A DNA stretch of 64,000 nucleotides. It comes from Dyella sp. GSA-30. Its GTDB lineage: Bacteria > Pseudomonadota > Gammaproteobacteria > Xanthomonadales > Rhodanobacteraceae. Location: assembly GCF_027924605.1 (NCBI RefSeq), contig NZ_AP027042.1:3325524-3389523 (forward strand), read 5' to 3'. The notes beneath the pieces are model-generated. The model ran no database searches. It saw nothing but the letters and a program-made list of their open reading frames with translations, and was not told the DNA's origin. A program made the translations under genes and the position numbers. Below, piece by piece: positions 36,145 to 44,617 of this stretch; positions within the stretch are counted from its first letter, which is position 1; the number at the start of each line of letters is the position of its first letter.

Positions 36145-37233
36145 GTGGCCATGTCAATGCATTTTTCGATCTATATTCCGGCGATAAAACGGTGTATTCG
36201 CCTGGGTTTCATGCTGCTTGCCGCGGTGTCGATTTCGGCCGTCGGCGGCAACGCCTCGCCTATCGTCGCGAGCGAGTTTATCGCCGATCCCGCGCCCACC
36301 GCACAAAGTCATGCGGGCACGATTGTGGAAACGAAGCAGGGGCTTGTTGCTGCCTGGTTCGGCGGCAAGCAGGAGCGCGATCCGAGCGTCGGCATCTGGG
36401 TTGCGCGGCATATCGCGGGACGTTGGTCGTCGCCACGCGAAGTCGCTAACGGACGTCAAGCGGACGGTTCGCGGCTACCGACGTGGAACCCGGTACTTTT
36501 TCAATCCGCCACCGGCACGCTCATGCTCTTCTACAAGGTCGGTCCGGACCCGGAGCATTGGTGGGGCATGGTCATGACGTCCGACGATGTCGGCGCGCAT
36601 TGGTCGCAGCCGTGGCGTTTGCCACCGGGAATACTCGGTCCGACCAAGAACAAGCCGATCCAGCTGGCCGATGGGAGTATCGTCAGCCCGTCGAGTACGG
36701 AGCACGGCGGCTGGCATATTCATGTCGAGCGTTCCAGCGACGATGGCAAGACATGGTCGACCAGTGGCGACGTACCGTCTCATGGCATCGACGCCATTCA
36801 ACCGAGCCTGCTCGTTCGGCCGCATGGCGATATCGAGGCGATTGGACGGACCCGCCAGGGCAAGCTCTTTCAGAGCCTGTCGTCGGATGGTGGGCGTCAT
36901 TGGTCGCCACTACGCCTGCTGGATATAGACAACCCCAATGCCGGTATCGATGCGGTGTCGCTTGCCGACGGTCGTTATCTGCTGGTCTATAACCCCGACT
37001 TGCCCGGCCGACAATGGTGGGATGGCCGCGGCACATTGGCGATTGCCGTGAGCGAAGACGGCATGCGATGGCGCAGGGTGCTCACGCTCGAAGATAAGCC
37101 AGGCAACGAGTACTCCTATCCCGCAGTTATTCAAACCCGAGATGGCTTGGTCCATGTTCTCTATACGTGGGAGCGAAAACGGATGCGATATGTGGTTATC
37201 GATCCGGAAAGGCTCATCCCGAGCGAACCTTAA
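36145..37233 (+). CDS. Exported sialidase-fold (BNR/Asp-box) protein
   Basis: 362 residues with an N-terminal hydrophobic signal (about 15-35). At least four Asp-box-like repeats are visible (SSDDGKTWS, SSDGGRHWS, SEDGMRWR, and a looser TSDDVGAHWS), which mark a six-bladed propeller of the BNR_2 sialidase superfamily. The RIP-type arginine motif of true GH33 sialidases is not seen near the N-terminus, so sialic acid as substrate is doubtful. Its place in the glycan locus suggests another glycosidase activity on the same substrate. ATG start; no strong ribosome site. Confidence 0.75.
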   Translation: MAMSMHFSIYIPAIKRCIRLGFMLLAAVSISAVGGNASPIVASEFIADPAPTAQSHAGTIVETKQGLVAAWFGGKQERDPSVGIWVARHIAGRWSSPREVANGRQADGSRLPTWNPVLFQSATGTLMLFYKVGPDPEHWWGMVMTSDDVGAHWSQPWRLPPGILGPTKNKPIQLADGSIVSPSSTEHGGWHIHVERSSDDGKTWSTSGDVPSHGIDAIQPSLLVRPHGDIEAIGRTRQGKLFQSLSSDGGRHWSPLRLLDIDNPNAGIDAVSLADGRYLLVYNPDLPGRQWWDGRGTLAIAVSEDGMRWRRVLTLEDKPGNEYSYPAVIQTRDGLVHVLYTWERKRMRYVVIDPERLIPSEP

Positions 37234-37248
37234 AAGCCTCAGCTCCCG

Positions 37249-37317
37249 TCGTCACCCCGGCGCACGCGAAAGCCGCAAATCGAAGCCACTGGATCCCGGC
37301 CTGCGCAGGGATGACGA
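37249..37317. repeat. Degenerate intergenic inverted repeat, relative of the 14351-14459 element
   Basis: TCGTCACCCCGGCGCA on the left and GGCCTGCGCAGGGATGACGA on the right are related inverted arms of the same family as the element at 14351-14459, with more mismatches and a shorter span. It follows the sialidase-like gene. Confidence 0.55.
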
Positions 37318-37495
37318 GCAGGAAGATCTTTGAAGTAAGCGCAACGTCGACGACACGACCCAGCCGCCAATGCTCGCGTGTGACACTGATGTTTCAGTGC
37401 ATGACTTGTCGTCGGGGCGACCTCCGCGCGCTATGGTATGGCGTCATACTCACCTTGACGATCGCATGTCGCCAGGTATTCACGAGAGGCGTTGG

Positions 37496-38827
37496 ATGAG
37501 CATTTCACCGCGTTGCCTATCGCGGCTATGTCTGGGCGTGGCGTTGTCGTTCACAGCCCTTTCCGGCCAAGCGTTCGACGCCACGGCCCTTCCGAAGCTG
37601 GAAACAGGCATCGACCGCTCAAACATGAGCACCGAATGGACGCTTTCGCCGCCCGCCGAGCCGAATGTCTATCCTTTCAATGGGCCGTACAACGGCAACG
37701 GTGTTTTCGAGGCACGACGAATCGCCGTATTCGATGGCATAGCCAAGCTTCATCCACAATGGTTTCGGGATGGGTTTGGCGGGGATACGCCGCAGGATAT
37801 TCAGTTGTTCGTCGACATGGTTCGACAAATGCATGCTCGTGGCATCAAGGTACTTGCCGTTGTCGGGGCCAGTGCAAGCGACTTCGACCCCAAAGATCAC
37901 CTAAGCCCCGCGGCAAGTGGCTGCCAGTGGGGTACGTTTCCGCTAAGCAAGATCGACCTGTCCAAATTCGAGCAGCACCTGCGCGCGCATCTTGAAGCGG
38001 TCAAGCAAGCGGGCGAGTCTGTCGACGCCTTCGAGATCGGCAACGAACTCGACCTCTACTGCAACGACGCGGACATGCCCAAGACATCGGAATTTGCGGC
38101 GCACCAGTGGAAGTGGTTTCTGACCGCCGAACAGGTACACACTTTTGCCGCAGGCTATGCCCCGTTTCTGGCTACCTTCGCCAGGGTGGCCAGGGAATAC
38201 TTTCCGCATACCAGGCTCATCACCTTCGGTATGTCCAACCCGAGCGGCAACTCGGCCCCGCTTATCGCTGCCTTGGCAAATTTCAAGGATAAAACGGGAA
38301 AGTCATTCGACTACACCAGCCTGGTCGACGGGTATGGCACGCACATCTATCCATCATCCGATACGACCCTCGGCATGGTTACCCAGGCAACGGCACAACT
38401 GACCAGCCAGGCGGCCACCTTTCCGCATGGCCGGCAAAAAGCCATATGGATTACCGAGTGGAATGAGGCGGCCTCTGCGTTCTGGTCGAGCCATCGGTGG
38501 TATTTCCAGCCGGCAAAGCGCGGTAACGCGACGCTCGATCTCAACAAGGCCGATCCCGAGCATCGTTTTGGGCCGATGACGCGAGCTGAGGTGATCGAGG
38601 CATTTCAGAATCAGGTCGTTCAGCATCTTCGTTCGATGCCAAGCCCAATCAATATCGGCTATCTGCTGTATTACTCCTATGATTCCGCCGGAAAATCGCC
38701 CATGTGCGATGCCACGACCTTCAATATCAGCCGAGGCATCAAAGGCACCTGTTTCAACGGTGTGATCGACCCCGTAACAGGAAAGTTATTACCAGATGTG
38801 GCTGCTGCTTTGAGTCAGGGGCGTTAA
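37496..38827 (+). CDS. Exported clan GH-A-like glycosidase of unassigned family
   Basis: 443 residues from MSISPRC; signal peptide ends SGQAF (about residue 27). A beta/alpha-barrel with the two clan GH-A glutamates where expected: acid/base Glu184 in FEIGNELD and nucleophile Glu321 in IWITEWNE. GYGTHIYPS and the YYSYDS segment near the end are consistent with GH39/GH5-like barrels, but I cannot name the family. It closes the glycan locus. In that position a beta-mannosidase or endo-mannosidase activity on the N-glycan core would be useful, but this is speculation. Confidence 0.72.
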   Translation: MSISPRCLSRLCLGVALSFTALSGQAFDATALPKLETGIDRSNMSTEWTLSPPAEPNVYPFNGPYNGNGVFEARRIAVFDGIAKLHPQWFRDGFGGDTPQDIQLFVDMVRQMHARGIKVLAVVGASASDFDPKDHLSPAASGCQWGTFPLSKIDLSKFEQHLRAHLEAVKQAGESVDAFEIGNELDLYCNDADMPKTSEFAAHQWKWFLTAEQVHTFAAGYAPFLATFARVAREYFPHTRLITFGMSNPSGNSAPLIAALANFKDKTGKSFDYTSLVDGYGTHIYPSSDTTLGMVTQATAQLTSQAATFPHGRQKAIWITEWNEAASAFWSSHRWYFQPAKRGNATLDLNKADPEHRFGPMTRAEVIEAFQNQVVQHLRSMPSPINIGYLLYYSYDSAGKSPMCDATTFNISRGIKGTCFNGVIDPVTGKLLPDVAAALSQGR

Positions 38828-38898
38828 TCACCGGCGTGGTCATCTCTACGGCTTGGGCAGCCACTCAGCGTTCCACTGCGAGATAGGAGCGAGTTCAG

Positions 38899-39765
38899 TT
38901 ACGCGGCTGCCTTGGCGAGTACGCGCAGCACCGCTTCGAGCGATGTCTCGCCCTTCACGACGGCGTCGTCGGCACCCTCGAATGCGATCCAGCCTTCGTT
39001 GAAGCCGTCGAGCATGCGTATGCGTGGCTGCGGATTCTTCATGCCCTGCGCCGTGAACAGTTCGGCCCAAGTGTCGCGCGGCACGATCTGCGCCGTCACC
39101 GGTCGATCGAGTACCTTGGAAAAAGCCGCTGCCGCATCATTGGGCGAAACGCGTTGGCTGGCTTCGAGCTCGACGATGCGATGACCTTTCCAGTCCTGTT
39201 GGAGCAGGCTGGCGGCAACACGACCTACGTCGGCTGTCGCGATCATCGGTACGGGCTTGTCCAGCGGCTGCAGGAAACTCGCGATGACTCCCTCGGCGCG
39301 CGCCTGTTCCACGTCCCAGGCAAAGTTCTCCATGAACCAGGCGGGACGGAGGAAGGTAACCGGGACGGTCGACTTCGACAGCGCCTGTTCCATCAGCGTG
39401 CGCTGTGTGAGCAGATTTGTCTGCGTTGCCTGCGCGCCTATCGTCGACAGGCAGACCACCTTGCGCGGCTTTGCCCATTCGATCGCGGTCATCACGGTAT
39501 CGATAACCGCACGTGCCTCGGGGAAGTCCGGCTCCGGATCGAACTCCGATGGCGGCAGGATGAATACGCCTTCGGCCCCTTCGAATGCGGCGGCCAGCGC
39601 GGATGCGTCGTTCATGCTGGCGAGTGCGATCTCGCAGCCGAGGGCTTCCCATTCGCGTGCCTTGTCGAGATTGCGCAAGACGGCGCGGACGGGTTGGCCG
39701 ATAGCGAGCAGGGTGCGCGCAAGCGCACCGCCTACCTGTCCGGTAATACCTGTGATCGCATACAT
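38899..39765 (-). CDS. NmrA-like NAD(P)-binding protein (atypical SDR)
   Basis: 288 residues starting MYAITGITGQVGGALAR, the NAD(P)-binding glycine motif. There is no Tyr-x-x-x-Lys catalytic pair in the usual place, and the pattern (EGVFILPPSEFDPEP, LRPAWFMEN) matches the NmrA/HSCARG and quinone-reductase-like group. Such proteins act as redox sensors or quinone/azo reductases. It diverges from a LysR gene at 39933, a standard regulator/target arrangement. Start taken at the first ATG with the Rossmann motif; the open frame upstream is promoter. Confidence 0.82.
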   Translation of the reverse strand: MYAITGITGQVGGALARTLLAIGQPVRAVLRNLDKAREWEALGCEIALASMNDASALAAAFEGAEGVFILPPSEFDPEPDFPEARAVIDTVMTAIEWAKPRKVVCLSTIGAQATQTNLLTQRTLMEQALSKSTVPVTFLRPAWFMENFAWDVEQARAEGVIASFLQPLDKPVPMIATADVGRVAASLLQQDWKGHRIVELEASQRVSPNDAAAAFSKVLDRPVTAQIVPRDTWAELFTAQGMKNPQPRIRMLDGFNEGWIAFEGADDAVVKGETSLEAVLRVLAKAAA

Positions 39766-39932
39766 AAGCGTTTTCCTTCTATCTGTGACTGGTTGCCGCC
39801 GCCACGCTGGTGCCTTAGCAGAAGGCGGATGAGCTTCGAGCAAAACTTCTGTGCGGGGACTATCTTCCTGACCGGCTCATGCTTCAATATCGCTTATGGT
39901 CTTTCAGTCGTGATTTTTAGTCAGGAATTGCC

Positions 39933-40844
39933 ATGGCGATCGATAGCAAGCTTTTCTCCGATCTTTCCGTGCTGTTCGCGGTGGTAGAGGCGGGCACCAT
40001 TGCGCGCGCGGCCGAAGCGCTGGGGGTGTCTCCTTCGGGTGTGAGCCGCATGCTGGCGCGCCTGGAGCAACGCGTAGGTGCGCGTCTGCTCGCGCGCACG
40101 ACACGTACGCTTTCGTTGACCGACGAGGGGCGGCGCTTCTACGAACAGGTTGGACCGCACCTTGCCGGTATCCAGGAAGCCGCGATCGAGGCTGCCGGTT
40201 CGGCGAGCAAGGTTCGAGGGAAGCTACGCGTCAATATCGACCCGTATTTTTCCCGGATCGTGCTGGCGAAGCATCTGGCGAAATTCCTCTCGCGCTACCC
40301 GGAGTTGTTTGTCGAACTGATCATGCGCGATTCGGTGGGTGATCTGGTGGCAGATGGCTTCGATCTCGCGCTGCGCTTCGGCGAGCCGCCGGTAGGGTCG
40401 TTTGTTGCACGCAAGCTCACTGAAACGCGCGTTATCACGGTTGCCTCGCCTGCCTATATCAAGGCGCACGGCAAGCCTGCGCATCCGAGGGACATCGAAA
40501 AACGAGACTGCATCGACTTCTACGACGCGGCGAACGGTAAACCCTACCCATGGGAGATGCAGCGCAAGAAAGAGGTACTGACGCTGCGTGTGAAAGGGCG
40601 GTTGCTGACGTCGGACTCGGGCACGCTGCTGGCGGCTTGCGAAGCTGGTTTCGGCATCGCGCAGGTGATGGAGATCGGTTGTGAGCAGTTGTTGCGCAGC
40701 GGCCGGCTGATCGAACTGTTTCCAGGCTGGTCGGACGAACGTTTTCCGCTGTATGCGATCTTTCCGTCACGTCTGCACCGTGCGGCGAAGGTCCGTGCGT
40801 TTATCGATTTTGTCAGCGACATTCTGAATGTCGATGCTGCGTAG
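39933..40844 (+). CDS. LysR-family transcriptional regulator
   Basis: 303 residues. An N-terminal winged helix-turn-helix (about 8-65; FAVVEAGTIARAAEALGVSP, GVSRMLARLEQRVGARLL) and a LysR substrate-binding domain (about 92-295). ATG preceded by AGGAAT. It is divergent from the NmrA-like gene, which it probably controls together with itself. The inducer is unknown; regulators of this subgroup often answer to quinones or electrophiles. Confidence 0.9.
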   Translation: MAIDSKLFSDLSVLFAVVEAGTIARAAEALGVSPSGVSRMLARLEQRVGARLLARTTRTLSLTDEGRRFYEQVGPHLAGIQEAAIEAAGSASKVRGKLRVNIDPYFSRIVLAKHLAKFLSRYPELFVELIMRDSVGDLVADGFDLALRFGEPPVGSFVARKLTETRVITVASPAYIKAHGKPAHPRDIEKRDCIDFYDAANGKPYPWEMQRKKEVLTLRVKGRLLTSDSGTLLAACEAGFGIAQVMEIGCEQLLRSGRLIELFPGWSDERFPLYAIFPSRLHRAAKVRAFIDFVSDILNVDAA

Positions 40845-41072
40845 TGTTGTGCAGGTGCGACTCCAGCCGCGGATTGTTGCAGCTAACGCCACTCCTGATC
40901 TGATGCATTCTTGCATCTTGCGGAAAAGTGGCTGCCGGACAACGGCTATTCATTACTTGCCTGTACAAGCGCAGCATCTGCTCGAAGTTTGACTTTATGG
41001 CATCAGCCGTTTGGTGATGCTTGCGTTTTTACAGATTATTTCAAGGCGATATCCGCCCTTGTGAGGTGAGTA

Positions 41073-41363
41073 ATGGCGAATGGTTATTGGGTCATGACAT
41101 TTCGATCGGTTTCAGACCAGGCTGGTATCGACAGATACGCAGCGGCGGCTGGACCGGTGATCCGGGAACTAGGGGGCAGGGTGCTTGCAGTGGGTGTGCC
41201 AGGTTTCACCTATGAGTCCGGCATGGCGCAGCGCGTAGCGATTGTCGAGTTCGACAGTCTCGAAGCTGCCGACGTCGCTTATCGCAACCCCGAGTATCAG
41301 GCAGCGGTGCAGTACCTTGTGGGAGCTGCGGAGCGCGATGTTCGGATCGTTGAGGGTGTATAA
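41073..41363 (+). CDS. DUF1330 family protein
   Basis: 96 residues with the compact ferredoxin-like fold of DUF1330: ANGYWVMTFRSVSDQAGIDRY at the start, then VVEFDSLEAADVAY-like RVAIVEFDSLEAADVAYRNP and AVQYLVGAAERDVRIVEG at the end. GAGGTGAG precedes the ATG. These small cytoplasmic proteins are probable dimers of unknown function, often near stress or redox genes. It stands alone; the convergent neighbour is a pirin gene. Confidence 0.85.
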   Translation: MANGYWVMTFRSVSDQAGIDRYAAAAGPVIRELGGRVLAVGVPGFTYESGMAQRVAIVEFDSLEAADVAYRNPEYQAAVQYLVGAAERDVRIVEGV

Positions 41364-41396
41364 AGAGAATCCGCTGAAGTCACCGCGGTCAGGATG

Positions 41397-42254
41397 CTAT
41401 GGAGCAACAAGATCGACATGACCGAGCTCGCCGGCTTCATAGGCGCGGATGCGATCGATGAGTTCCGCCTGGGTGTTCATGACGAAGGGGCCATGCTTGG
41501 CGATGGGTTCCCGCAGTGCGGGGCCTGAAAGCAAGGCAATATGGGTACCTGTGCCGTCCCCTGCGAGTTCCAGTTCGGCGGCTCCGGATACGGCCAAGGC
41601 TTGGCCCGTCGTCAGCGTACGGTGGCCCGTCTGATCGATGACATGCAATGTGCCTTGCACGACGAGGATCGTCGCGTGCCAGTCTTCCGGCACCGTGTGA
41701 CTGATCTTCGCTCGGTGCTCCAGAAAGCCGTCGAGCAGCAGGAACGGCGTCGGTAGCGTAACGGGCGACGAGAACCCTTGCCACTGACCTGCGACTACGC
41801 GGACTCTTGTTCCGGGTGCTTCGTAGGCAGGGACGTCGGCAGCATCCAGGCGCACTGCATACGGCTCGCAGAACTTCAGGCGCGCGGGCAGATTGACGAA
41901 AATCTGCAGCGCATGAACGTGGTCGCCTTTTCCCTCGGGCTGTTCCGTATGAACGGCCCCGCGTCCGGCGACAAACCAGTGCAGGTCGCCGGGCCTGATC
42001 GGTCCGTGATTACCCAGGGAGTCGTAATTGACATGGGGTCCGGTGGAGTCCTCGAACATATAGGTCACCGCCGAGATACCCGCGTGCGGATGTGGCGCGA
42101 ATGTCGGCGAGGTCATATGGAAGTGATCGACCATCACGACGGGATCCAATAGCCCGTCGAACATCGATTCGTTGAAATGTTTGGCCTCGAAACCATCGCC
42201 GATGCGCATGTCGTGACTGTCGACGATGCGCAAGGCAGGGAGTTGGGAATGCAT
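41397..42254 (-). CDS. Pirin family protein
   Basis: 285 residues of a bicupin. The N-terminal barrel carries the metal-binding HPHAGISAVTYM and GRGAVHTEQPEG motifs (His, His, His, Glu), and the C-terminal pirin domain begins about residue 160. Bacterial pirins include quercetin dioxygenases and redox-responsive regulators; the role here is open. AGGATAT sits 8 nt before the ATG at MHSQLP. It follows the exported YcaC-like hydrolase gene after 62 nt and may share its transcript. Confidence 0.87.
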   Translation of the reverse strand: MHSQLPALRIVDSHDMRIGDGFEAKHFNESMFDGLLDPVVMVDHFHMTSPTFAPHPHAGISAVTYMFEDSTGPHVNYDSLGNHGPIRPGDLHWFVAGRGAVHTEQPEGKGDHVHALQIFVNLPARLKFCEPYAVRLDAADVPAYEAPGTRVRVVAGQWQGFSSPVTLPTPFLLLDGFLEHRAKISHTVPEDWHATILVVQGTLHVIDQTGHRTLTTGQALAVSGAAELELAGDGTGTHIALLSGPALREPIAKHGPFVMNTQAELIDRIRAYEAGELGHVDLVAP

Positions 42255-42316
42255 GATGGATATCCTGGTAACAGGTGGCTTGGTCGGCGGTGCCGGTACC
42301 GCCATACGATCGAAGA

Positions 42317-43054
42317 TCACTTGCCGCGCTTGGCGGCCTCCAACTGGCCCACCAGGGTGGCAAATGGAATATCCAGTGCACCGTAGACGGCGCCAGCTTG
42401 CGGATCGGCATTGTCCTTGAGCATTTCGACAGCCGCGCCGGCGTAGTCGGTCAAGGGAATATCGGCTCGCGCCAAGCGTTCGATGCCTGCCGTGCGCTTG
42501 GCTTCGTTGAAGGTTCCGGATGCATCGAGCACGACGCGTGTGTCGTAGCCTTCAGCCTTGGCGGAGAGCGCGGGCAGCGTAGCGCAGACTTCCAGCGACG
42601 TGCCTGCGATCAGCAACTGCTTGCGGCCGGTCTTCTTGATCGCCGCCACCACGTTCGGATCGTCCCAGGCGTTGATGGACGTACGACTGATGACGGTCAC
42701 GCCGGGTAGCGCATCGGTGAGCTCGGGAATGGTCGGGCCCCACATGCCGTCGGGCATGGTGGCGGTCACGATGACGGGAACGCCCATCGCGCGTGCGGCC
42801 TTGGCCAGCGCCACGACGTTGTGCTTCAGATCGGCCACGGGCATATCGCGTATGCCGGTCAGCAAGCCGATCTGGTGATCGACCAGCAGCAGGACGGTAT
42901 CGTTGCGGGAGAGCGTGCGCAGGTTGTTGTCGACCGTGCGGGTGGCGCTCACGGATGGCGCGGCCATAGCGGTACTGGTGGTGACGCTGCCGCTGAGTGC
43001 GAACAGCATGGCGAACGTGGCGGCCAGCGGTTTGAGTGAAGAAGAACGGTTCAT
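42317..43054 (-). CDS. Exported isochorismatase-like (YcaC-type) hydrolase
   Basis: 245 residues. Residues 1-31 form a signal peptide (MLFALSGSVTTSTAMA), unusual for a family that is normally cytoplasmic. The cysteine-hydrolase fold shows Asp59 in LLLVDHQIGLL and Cys157 in AGTSLEVCATLPALS; the segment RTSINAWDDPN is as in E. coli YcaC. The natural substrate of YcaC-like enzymes is unknown. It lies between a LysR/HxlR regulator pair and a pirin gene, all leftward. Confidence 0.85.
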   Translation of the reverse strand: MNRSSSLKPLAATFAMLFALSGSVTTSTAMAAPSVSATRTVDNNLRTLSRNDTVLLLVDHQIGLLTGIRDMPVADLKHNVVALAKAARAMGVPVIVTATMPDGMWGPTIPELTDALPGVTVISRTSINAWDDPNVVAAIKKTGRKQLLIAGTSLEVCATLPALSAKAEGYDTRVVLDASGTFNEAKRTAGIERLARADIPLTDYAGAAVEMLKDNADPQAGAVYGALDIPFATLVGQLEAAKRGK

Positions 43055-43188
43055 GATGTGGCTCCTCGGGAATCCGGAAGCGCGAATGCGCTCTCGATGG
43101 AGGCGCAGGTTAGACACTGGCGGCACGTCGATTAAGCCGGGACAGTGAAAAGGATTGTTACGCCAGCGAAACAATCGCCGGCGCCAAG

Positions 43189-44103
43189 CTAGCGGCCGGC
43201 CGCGCCTTCGACGATCGCCGGCACGCGTTCCACCAGATAGTCGGCCAGCAGACGGACGGCTGGCATCAGTCCCTTCGATGCGGGCAGGATCAGGCTGAGG
43301 GTTCGGCGGGAGACTTCCCAGCCGGGAAGCACGCGAATCAGGCTGCCCTGGGCCAGTTCGTCGAGACAGGCGTCAAGCGGCAGGATGGCCACGCCTTGTC
43401 CCGCGACAGCAGCTGCCTTGAGCAGGAAGATATCGTCCGAGCCCAGCCGGTGCCGAAGCAGGACGGTGGATTGTTGATTGTCCGGCCCGTGCAGCGTCCA
43501 GGTGGATGGGCCATTGCGCGTATCCATATGCAACCCGTCGAGGCCGTGGATATCGTCGAGGCTCGATATCGAACGGTTGCCGATGTAGGCAGGGCTGGCG
43601 ACCAGTGCGATCTGCAGTGTCGCCAGTCGACGCGCGATCAGCGACGAATCGGTAAGTTCGCCTTCGTGCGATCGCAGGCCCATGTCGAAACCTTCGGCAA
43701 TCAGATCCACGTAGCGGCTGCTCGCTACGACATCGACGCTGACGCCGGGGTGGTGCTCCATGAACTGGACGATCAACGGTGTCAGCAGCGAACGGAGCAT
43801 GCCTTGGGGACACGTCATCCGGATGCGGCCGGTGGGCACGCCCATCAGGCTGCGTAGATGCCCTTCGGCGAGCTCTGCCTGCTGTACCGCGATACGTGCG
43901 TAGTGATAGAGCTTTTCGCCGGCCTCGGTCAGCGCAAAGCGGCGCGTCGTGCGGTCGATCAGGCGCAGGCCCAGCTGATCTTCCAGCGCCTTCAGTCGCC
44001 GGCTCAGCGTGCCTTTGGGAATACCGATGGCATCGGCCGCCGCGGTGAAGCTGCCGCGTTCGGCCAGTGTGGCGAAATAGTAAAGATCATTGAGATCGAT
44101 CAT
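43189..44103 (-). CDS. LysR-family transcriptional regulator
   Basis: 304 residues: an N-terminal helix-turn-helix (about 5-62; YFATLAERGSFTAAADAIGI, LSRRLKALEDQLGLRLIDR) and a CrgA-type LysR effector domain (about 88-295). Its ATG overlaps the stop of the upstream HxlR gene by 4 nt, so two regulators of different families are translated together. Probable targets are the downstream YcaC-like hydrolase and pirin genes, with the GST gene on the other side of the HxlR promoter. Confidence 0.9.
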   Translation of the reverse strand: MIDLNDLYYFATLAERGSFTAAADAIGIPKGTLSRRLKALEDQLGLRLIDRTTRRFALTEAGEKLYHYARIAVQQAELAEGHLRSLMGVPTGRIRMTCPQGMLRSLLTPLIVQFMEHHPGVSVDVVASSRYVDLIAEGFDMGLRSHEGELTDSSLIARRLATLQIALVASPAYIGNRSISSLDDIHGLDGLHMDTRNGPSTWTLHGPDNQQSTVLLRHRLGSDDIFLLKAAAVAGQGVAILPLDACLDELAQGSLIRVLPGWEVSRRTLSLILPASKGLMPAVRLLADYLVERVPAIVEGAAGR

Positions 44104-44492
44104 TCGTCACCATCGCCGTTACTCCGGGTCGCAACCGGGAAGCCGGGGCTCGACGCACGCGCCTTTACCCACAACCCGAACTGCTTCATGACCTCGACAA
44201 CAGGTTCGAGGCGCCTGCCATCGGCAGTGAGCTCATACTCCACCTTGACGGGCACGGTAGGAAACACGGTGCGCTTCAGAAGACCGGCTTCTTCCAGTGC
44301 TCGCAGATCAAGAGTCAACATCCGCTGGGAAATTGCCGGGATGTCCCGTCGAAGGTCATTGAATCGTTTCGGCCCATCGATCAGATACGAGACCAGCAGC
44401 AAGCGCCAGCGACCACCCAGCAAGCGCATGGCCTCTTCGACGGAGCAGCCGGATACATTGTCTTTCAAGGCAGGGCTCCCTGTGAGCGGCAC
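44100..44492 (-). CDS. HxlR-family redox-type regulator
   Basis: 130 residues from a GTG start. HxlR winged helix: CSVEEAMRLLGGRWRLLLVS, then GPKRFNDLRRDIPAISQRML. Cys16, just before the first helix, is the position of the redox or electrophile-sensing cysteine in YodB/QsrR-type members. The spacer to the divergent GST gene holds a TATAAT (44496-44501) and a loose TTGT...ACAA dyad (44502-44520), a plausible operator. Together with the co-transcribed LysR gene it likely controls detoxification genes on both sides. Confidence 0.88.
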   Translation of the reverse strand: MPLTGSPALKDNVSGCSVEEAMRLLGGRWRLLLVSYLIDGPKRFNDLRRDIPAISQRMLTLDLRALEEAGLLKRTVFPTVPVKVEYELTADGRRLEPVVEVMKQFGLWVKARASSPGFPVATRSNGDGDE

Positions 44493-44617
44493 AAGTATAA
44501 TTTGTGTACCTAGCTAACAATAGTGTGCCTTCTTCTTTTTTTATACCTGCGATCTAGACTGCACAGAGTCGCTTTCGCCATGGAAGCCGTGGTGCATTCT
44601 GTTTTCTGGAGATCGTA

